A stretch of DNA of 16,087 nt from Bacillota bacterium (lineage in GTDB: Bacteria > Bacillota > Clostridia > Acetivibrionales > DSM-1351): assembly GCA_023397905.1 (NCBI GenBank), contig JAEWSZ010000030.1, forward strand, positions 1 through 16,087, written 5' to 3'. This document shows positions 12,940 to 16,087 of the stretch, in pieces. Under the pieces are notes generated by a model. That model worked only from the letters and a program-made list of their open reading frames with translations. It searched no databases and had not been told where the DNA came from. Made by a program: the position numbers and the translations under genes. How positions within the stretch are numbered: position 1 is the first letter of the stretch; each line of letters starts with the position of its first letter.

Positions 12940-13266
12940 ATGTTATTGGTTAGAGCGATTATCAGACCGGAAAAAACCGGCATTGTATTATCGGAGCTGC
13001 TGGCGGCAGGCTTCCCGGCTGTTACCAAAATGGACGTATTCGGAAGAGGCAAGCAGAAGGGTATAGTCATCGGAGATGTACAGTATGATGAGATCCCAAA
13101 GGAAATGCTTTTAATCGTAGTAAATGACGAGGACAAGGACGATGTGGTAAAGGTTATTATGAGAAATGCCCGTACAGGGGAAAAGGGAAATTTCGGAGAC
13201 GGCAGAATATTCATAAGCCAGGTGATGGACGCCTATACGATAAGTACGGCAAAACAGGGACTATAG
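12940..13266 (+). CDS. nifI1: Nitrogenase-associated PII-like regulator NifI1
   Basis: This 108-residue GlnB/PII-family protein has the family C-terminal signature in ARTGEKGNFGDGRIFI, which helps bind ATP/ADP and 2-oxoglutarate, and a T-loop segment around VFGRGKQKGIVIGDVQYDEI. In methanogens, NifI1 and NifI2 together bind NifDK and inhibit it in the presence of ammonium, and 2-oxoglutarate relieves the block. Location between nifH and nifD is diagnostic for NifI rather than GlnB. I chose ATG 12940 (RBS AAAGGTGG); the upstream in-frame ATG at 12880 would add 20 unlike residues. GlnB-type uridylylation is not expected, since the usual modified Tyr motif is not evident. Confidence 0.93.
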   Translation: MLLVRAIIRPEKTGIVLSELLAAGFPAVTKMDVFGRGKQKGIVIGDVQYDEIPKEMLLIVVNDEDKDDVVKVIMRNARTGEKGNFGDGRIFISQVMDAYTISTAKQGL

Positions 13267-13327
13267 CGTCCATAATGTTTTTTCTGTGATATTTCATATA
13301 GCTGCTTTGCAGCAGAAAGGATTTTAT

Positions 13328-13702
13328 ATGAAAGAAATTATGGCTTTCATCCGTACCAACAAGGTAAACAGGACAAAAGAGGCCCTGGCAAACGCAGGAT
13401 TTCCCGCATTCTCATGCAGGCCCTGCCTTGGAAGAGGCAAAAAGAGCCTTGATGCTACGGTTTTAAATTACATCATGGAAACCGGCGATCTTCCTGTTTC
13501 CCAGGTGGGAGAAGCGTTTACCGAAAGTGCAAGACTTATACCAAAAAGATTTTTTACTATTGTAATTGAAGACGATCAGGTGGATTTGGCGGTTAAAACC
13601 ATAATAAATGCTAACCAGACAGGCAATCCCGGAGACGGAAAAATATTCATCCTTCCCATAGATGAAACCTACAAGGTTAGGACAGGCGAGACCGTATTAT
13701 AA
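13328..13702 (+). CDS. nifI2: Nitrogenase-associated PII-like regulator NifI2
   Basis: This 124-residue PII-family protein is a partner of NifI1 in post-translational switch-off of nitrogenase. It begins MKEIMAFIRTNKVNRTKEAL and has the longer T-loop typical of NifI2 (about 48-75), followed by the signature NANQTGNPGDGKIFILPIDE. It has an unusual CRPC pair near residue 30 (FSCRPCLGRGKKS). I chose ATG 13328, preceded by AGAAAGG seven bases upstream; a small GCTGC/GCAGC hairpin (13301-13313) sits directly before that RBS and could modulate translation. The gene starts 61 bases after nifI1 and ends 20 bases before nifD, consistent with one operon. Confidence 0.93.
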   Translation: MKEIMAFIRTNKVNRTKEALANAGFPAFSCRPCLGRGKKSLDATVLNYIMETGDLPVSQVGEAFTESARLIPKRFFTIVIEDDQVDLAVKTIINANQTGNPGDGKIFILPIDETYKVRTGETVL

Positions 13703-13722
13703 ATGACGAGGTGGTGAGGCAA

Positions 13723-15315
13723 ATGAATTCTAGAAGCATTGTATTAGATAAATATACGGCAAAAGTTTATAAAAGCAGAAAAGACCACATCATGGAAGTG
13801 ACGGAAGAGACCAAAAATCAGCCGATTACCGCTAACACCAGAACCATACCCGGTATTATTACCAACAGGGGCTGCTGCTACGCAGGCTGCAAAGGCGTTG
13901 TTCTCGGACCTCTCAAGGATGTGCTGGTACTGACCCACGGACCTATAGGCTGCGGTTTCTATTCCTGGGGTACCAGAAGAAATAAGGCAAAAACCGAAGA
14001 TGGAAGAAATTTTATAGAATATTGCTTTTCAACCGACCTTCAGGAGCCGGATATAGTATTCGGCGGTGAAAAGAAGCTGAAGCAGGCCATAAAGGAAGCA
14101 ATGGAGATTTTTAACCCCAAATGCATAATGATTTGCTCAACCTGTCCGGTGGGACTTATAGGCGACGATATACACGCGGTTGCCGCAGAGGCTGAAAAGG
14201 AGTACGGAATATCCTGTATGGCTTTCAGCTGTGAAGGGTATAAAGGCGTAAGCCAGAGCGGAGGCCATCACATTGCCAATAATACGGTTATGAGAAGGAT
14301 CATAGGAACCGGCGATGCCGCTCCTTCAAAGAAATACAAGGTAAATGTCCTGGGTGAGTACAATATAGGCGGCGACGGCTGGGAGACTGAAAGAATATTG
14401 AAGAGGATAGGGTACGAAGTAGTTGCGGTATTCACAGGTGACGGAAGCTTTGATGCCCTGGCGAAATCCCATACTGCCCAGCTCAATCTGGTGCAGTGCC
14501 ACCGTTCAATAAACTATATAGCCGAAATGATGAAGACCAAATACGGCGTGGACTGGATAAAGGTCAATTTTGTGGGAATCAAGGCCACTATAGACTCCTT
14601 GAGGGATATGGCCCTGTATTTCGGAGATCCGGAGCTTTCCGCAAGGACTGAGGAAATAATTGCGGATGAACTGGCAAGCATTGCCGAGGCAAAGGAATAC
14701 TACTATTCCAAATTAAAGGGAAAAACAGCGGCGCTGTTTGTGGGCGGTTCCAGATCCCATCACTATCAGAAGCTGCTGGAAGACTTCGGCGTTAAAACAG
14801 TCCTGGCGGGCTATGAATTTGCCCACAGAGACGACTATGAAGGCAGAGACGTCATCCCAACCATAAAGGAAGATGCGGACAGCAAAAATATTGAACACAT
14901 CGAGGTTGAAAAAGACCCTGAAAAATACCAGGCTTTCCTTAACGAGGAACAGTATGAAGAGATGAAATCCAAAATACAGCTGGAAAATTACTACGGAATG
15001 ATCCCCGAAATGGAAAACGGCAGCATAGTTGTGGATGATTTGAACCAATTCGAAACAGATGAATTTATAAAATTGCTGAAACCGGATATATTCTTCTCGG
15101 GTATAAAGGACAAATATCAGATCCAGAAAGCCGGAGTCGTTTCAAAGCAGCTGCATTCATACGACTACAGCGGCCCTTATGCAGGATTTACGGGAGCGAT
15201 CAATTTTGCAAGGGATGTCACCATGGGACTTTACACTCCAGCATGGGGATTTGTAAAGGCTCCCTGGAAAAATAAGTCGGTTCTGAAGGCTAAATTAGCG
15301 GGAGGTGAGGTATAA
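13723..15315 (+). CDS. nifD: Nitrogenase MoFe protein alpha subunit NifD
   Basis: The 530-residue protein carries the FeMo-cofactor in the NifD2K2 tetramer that reduces N2. P-cluster ligands are Cys51 (RGCCYAG), Cys77 (HGPIGCGFYSW) and Cys141 (CPVGLIGDD). FeMo-co ligands are Cys259 (NLVQCHRSINYI) and His478 (LHSYDYSGPY). Substrate-channel residues are conserved: Val59 (alpha-70), Arg85 (alpha-96), Gln178 (alpha-191) and His182 (alpha-195). The segment at about 375-435 (VIPTIKEDADSKNI...) is the insertion known from C. pasteurianum NifD. Position alpha-193, Leu in most NifD, is Gly here (SQSGGHH), and Cys52 follows the P-cluster Cys51. ATG 13723 is supported by GAGGTG eight bases upstream; a GTG at 13711 lies within the RBS. 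The stop overlaps the nifK start by one base. Confidence 0.97.
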   Translation: MNSRSIVLDKYTAKVYKSRKDHIMEVTEETKNQPITANTRTIPGIITNRGCCYAGCKGVVLGPLKDVLVLTHGPIGCGFYSWGTRRNKAKTEDGRNFIEYCFSTDLQEPDIVFGGEKKLKQAIKEAMEIFNPKCIMICSTCPVGLIGDDIHAVAAEAEKEYGISCMAFSCEGYKGVSQSGGHHIANNTVMRRIIGTGDAAPSKKYKVNVLGEYNIGGDGWETERILKRIGYEVVAVFTGDGSFDALAKSHTAQLNLVQCHRSINYIAEMMKTKYGVDWIKVNFVGIKATIDSLRDMALYFGDPELSARTEEIIADELASIAEAKEYYYSKLKGKTAALFVGGSRSHHYQKLLEDFGVKTVLAGYEFAHRDDYEGRDVIPTIKEDADSKNIEHIEVEKDPEKYQAFLNEEQYEEMKSKIQLENYYGMIPEMENGSIVVDDLNQFETDEFIKLLKPDIFFSGIKDKYQIQKAGVVSKQLHSYDYSGPYAGFTGAINFARDVTMGLYTPAWGFVKAPWKNKSVLKAKLAGGEV

Positions 15316-16087
15316 TGCTCAAACTGACTCCAAAGGAAATAACAGAGCGCAGCGCGCTGAGAGTAAATCCATGTAAGACCTGCCAGCCGGTAGGAGCCAT
15401 GTATGCTGCATTGGGAGTTCACAACTGCATGCCTCACAGCCATGGTTCCCAGGGGTGTGTGTCCTATCACAGAACATTTTTGAGCAGGCATTTCAAGGAA
15501 CCCGCCATAGCTTCCACAAGCTCGTTTACAGAGGGAGCGTCGGTATTCGGCGGCGGCAGCAATCTTAAAACCGGAGTAAAAAATGTTTTTGAAATATATG
15601 ATCCGGATATTATAGCAGTTCATACCACGTGTCTCAGTGAAACCATCGGAGATGACCTGAACGCTTTCATACAGGACATAGATATTCCCGAGGGGAAAAT
15701 AGTGGTTCACACAAATACGCCGAGTTACGTAGGTTCCCATATAAACGGTTTTTACAATATGATGTCGGGCTTCATTACCTATTTGTCCCAAGCAACGGGC
15801 AAATCAAACGGAAAGACAGCCATATTCCCCGGCTTTGTAAATCCGGGGGATATCAGGGAACTGAAAAAAATAGCAAAGCTCATGAAGGTGCCCTTTACAA
15901 TGTTCCCGGACCAGAGCGGAGTAATGGACGCGCCTATGACCGGCGACTATGCAATGTATCCCAAGGGCGGCACCACCATTCCTGAAATTGAGGGCCTGGG
16001 TGATTGCGAAAATGTTCTGGCATTGGGAGAGCTTACCAGCGAAGAGCCTGCAAAAGTACTTGAGAGAAAGTGCAAAGAGCCCCATAC
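15315..16087 (+). CDS. nifK: Nitrogenase MoFe protein beta subunit NifK, partial
   Basis: The frame is open from ATG 15315 to the right edge (257 codons), so about the C-terminal 45 percent is missing. P-cluster ligands are Cys23 (KTCQPVGAMYA), Cys48 (HGSQGCVSYHR) and Cys106 (HTTCLSETIGDD), with the conserved Ser near 137 (TPSYVGSH). The protein begins only about 20 residues before the first ligand, so it lacks the N-terminal extension of Azotobacter NifK, as in C. pasteurianum. ASTSSFTEGASVFGGGSN (65-82) is the family core. The RBS GGAGGTGAGG lies within the last codons of nifD, and the ATG overlaps the nifD stop (TAATG), giving translational coupling and equal alpha and beta amounts. Confidence 0.97.
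   Translation, partial: MLKLTPKEITERSALRVNPCKTCQPVGAMYAALGVHNCMPHSHGSQGCVSYHRTFLSRHFKEPAIASTSSFTEGASVFGGGSNLKTGVKNVFEIYDPDIIAVHTTCLSETIGDDLNAFIQDIDIPEGKIVVHTNTPSYVGSHINGFYNMMSGFITYLSQATGKSNGKTAIFPGFVNPGDIRELKKIAKLMKVPFTMFPDQSGVMDAPMTGDYAMYPKGGTTIPEIEGLGDCENVLALGELTSEEPAKVLERKCKEPH

Noticed and set aside
15231..15791. Minus-strand frame opposite the nifD/nifK junction
   Set aside because: It is antisense to two firmly identified nitrogenase genes.

Overview
The window looks like chromosomal DNA from an anaerobic, nitrogen-fixing Bacillota of the Clostridia. The nitrogenase genes are in the order nifH-nifI1-nifI2-nifD-nifK. The NifH, NifD and NifK sequences closely resemble the Clostridium pasteurianum type as I remember it, including the alpha-subunit insertion and a short beta-subunit N-terminus. 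Ribosome binding sites are strong and purine-rich, intergenic DNA is AT-rich, and ROK/RbsABC-type sugar genes are present. The species cannot be named from sequence alone.

Layout: (1) 1-1220, minus strand: 5' part of a membrane-anchored protein with four peptidoglycan-binding repeats, running off the left edge. (2) 1817-8412, plus strand: a carbohydrate or polyol module made of a ROK-family regulator, an RbsA/MglA-like ATPase, an RbsC-like permease, a sugar-binding lipoprotein and a zinc-dependent polyol-type dehydrogenase. (3) 8626-9195: an AT-rich GNAT acetyltransferase gene, followed by a nested multi-hairpin element (9270-9393) that may be an IS200/IS605-type relic, and a small two-helix membrane protein on the minus strand. 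(4) 9801-11501, minus strand: a two-gene unit encoding an AnfO-like nitrogenase accessory protein and an unrecognised MORN-like repeat protein ending in a CX2CX2CX2C tail. (5) 12036-16087, plus strand: the nif operon, with nifK cut by the right edge.

How the genes work together: NifH delivers electrons to the NifDK MoFe protein. NifI1 and NifI2 are PII-like proteins that, in known relatives, bind NifDK and switch it off when fixed nitrogen is available. The AnfO-like and Cys-tailed proteins are transcribed divergently from nifH and are plausible accessory factors. The roughly 530-bp region between them is dense in control signals. It holds a minus-strand promoter followed by an intrinsic terminator before anfO. 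On the plus strand it holds a promoter followed by two successive intrinsic terminators and a 20-bp palindrome before nifH. This suggests transcription attenuation or a short sRNA on the nif side, and is the most interesting feature here together with the Cys-tailed repeat protein.
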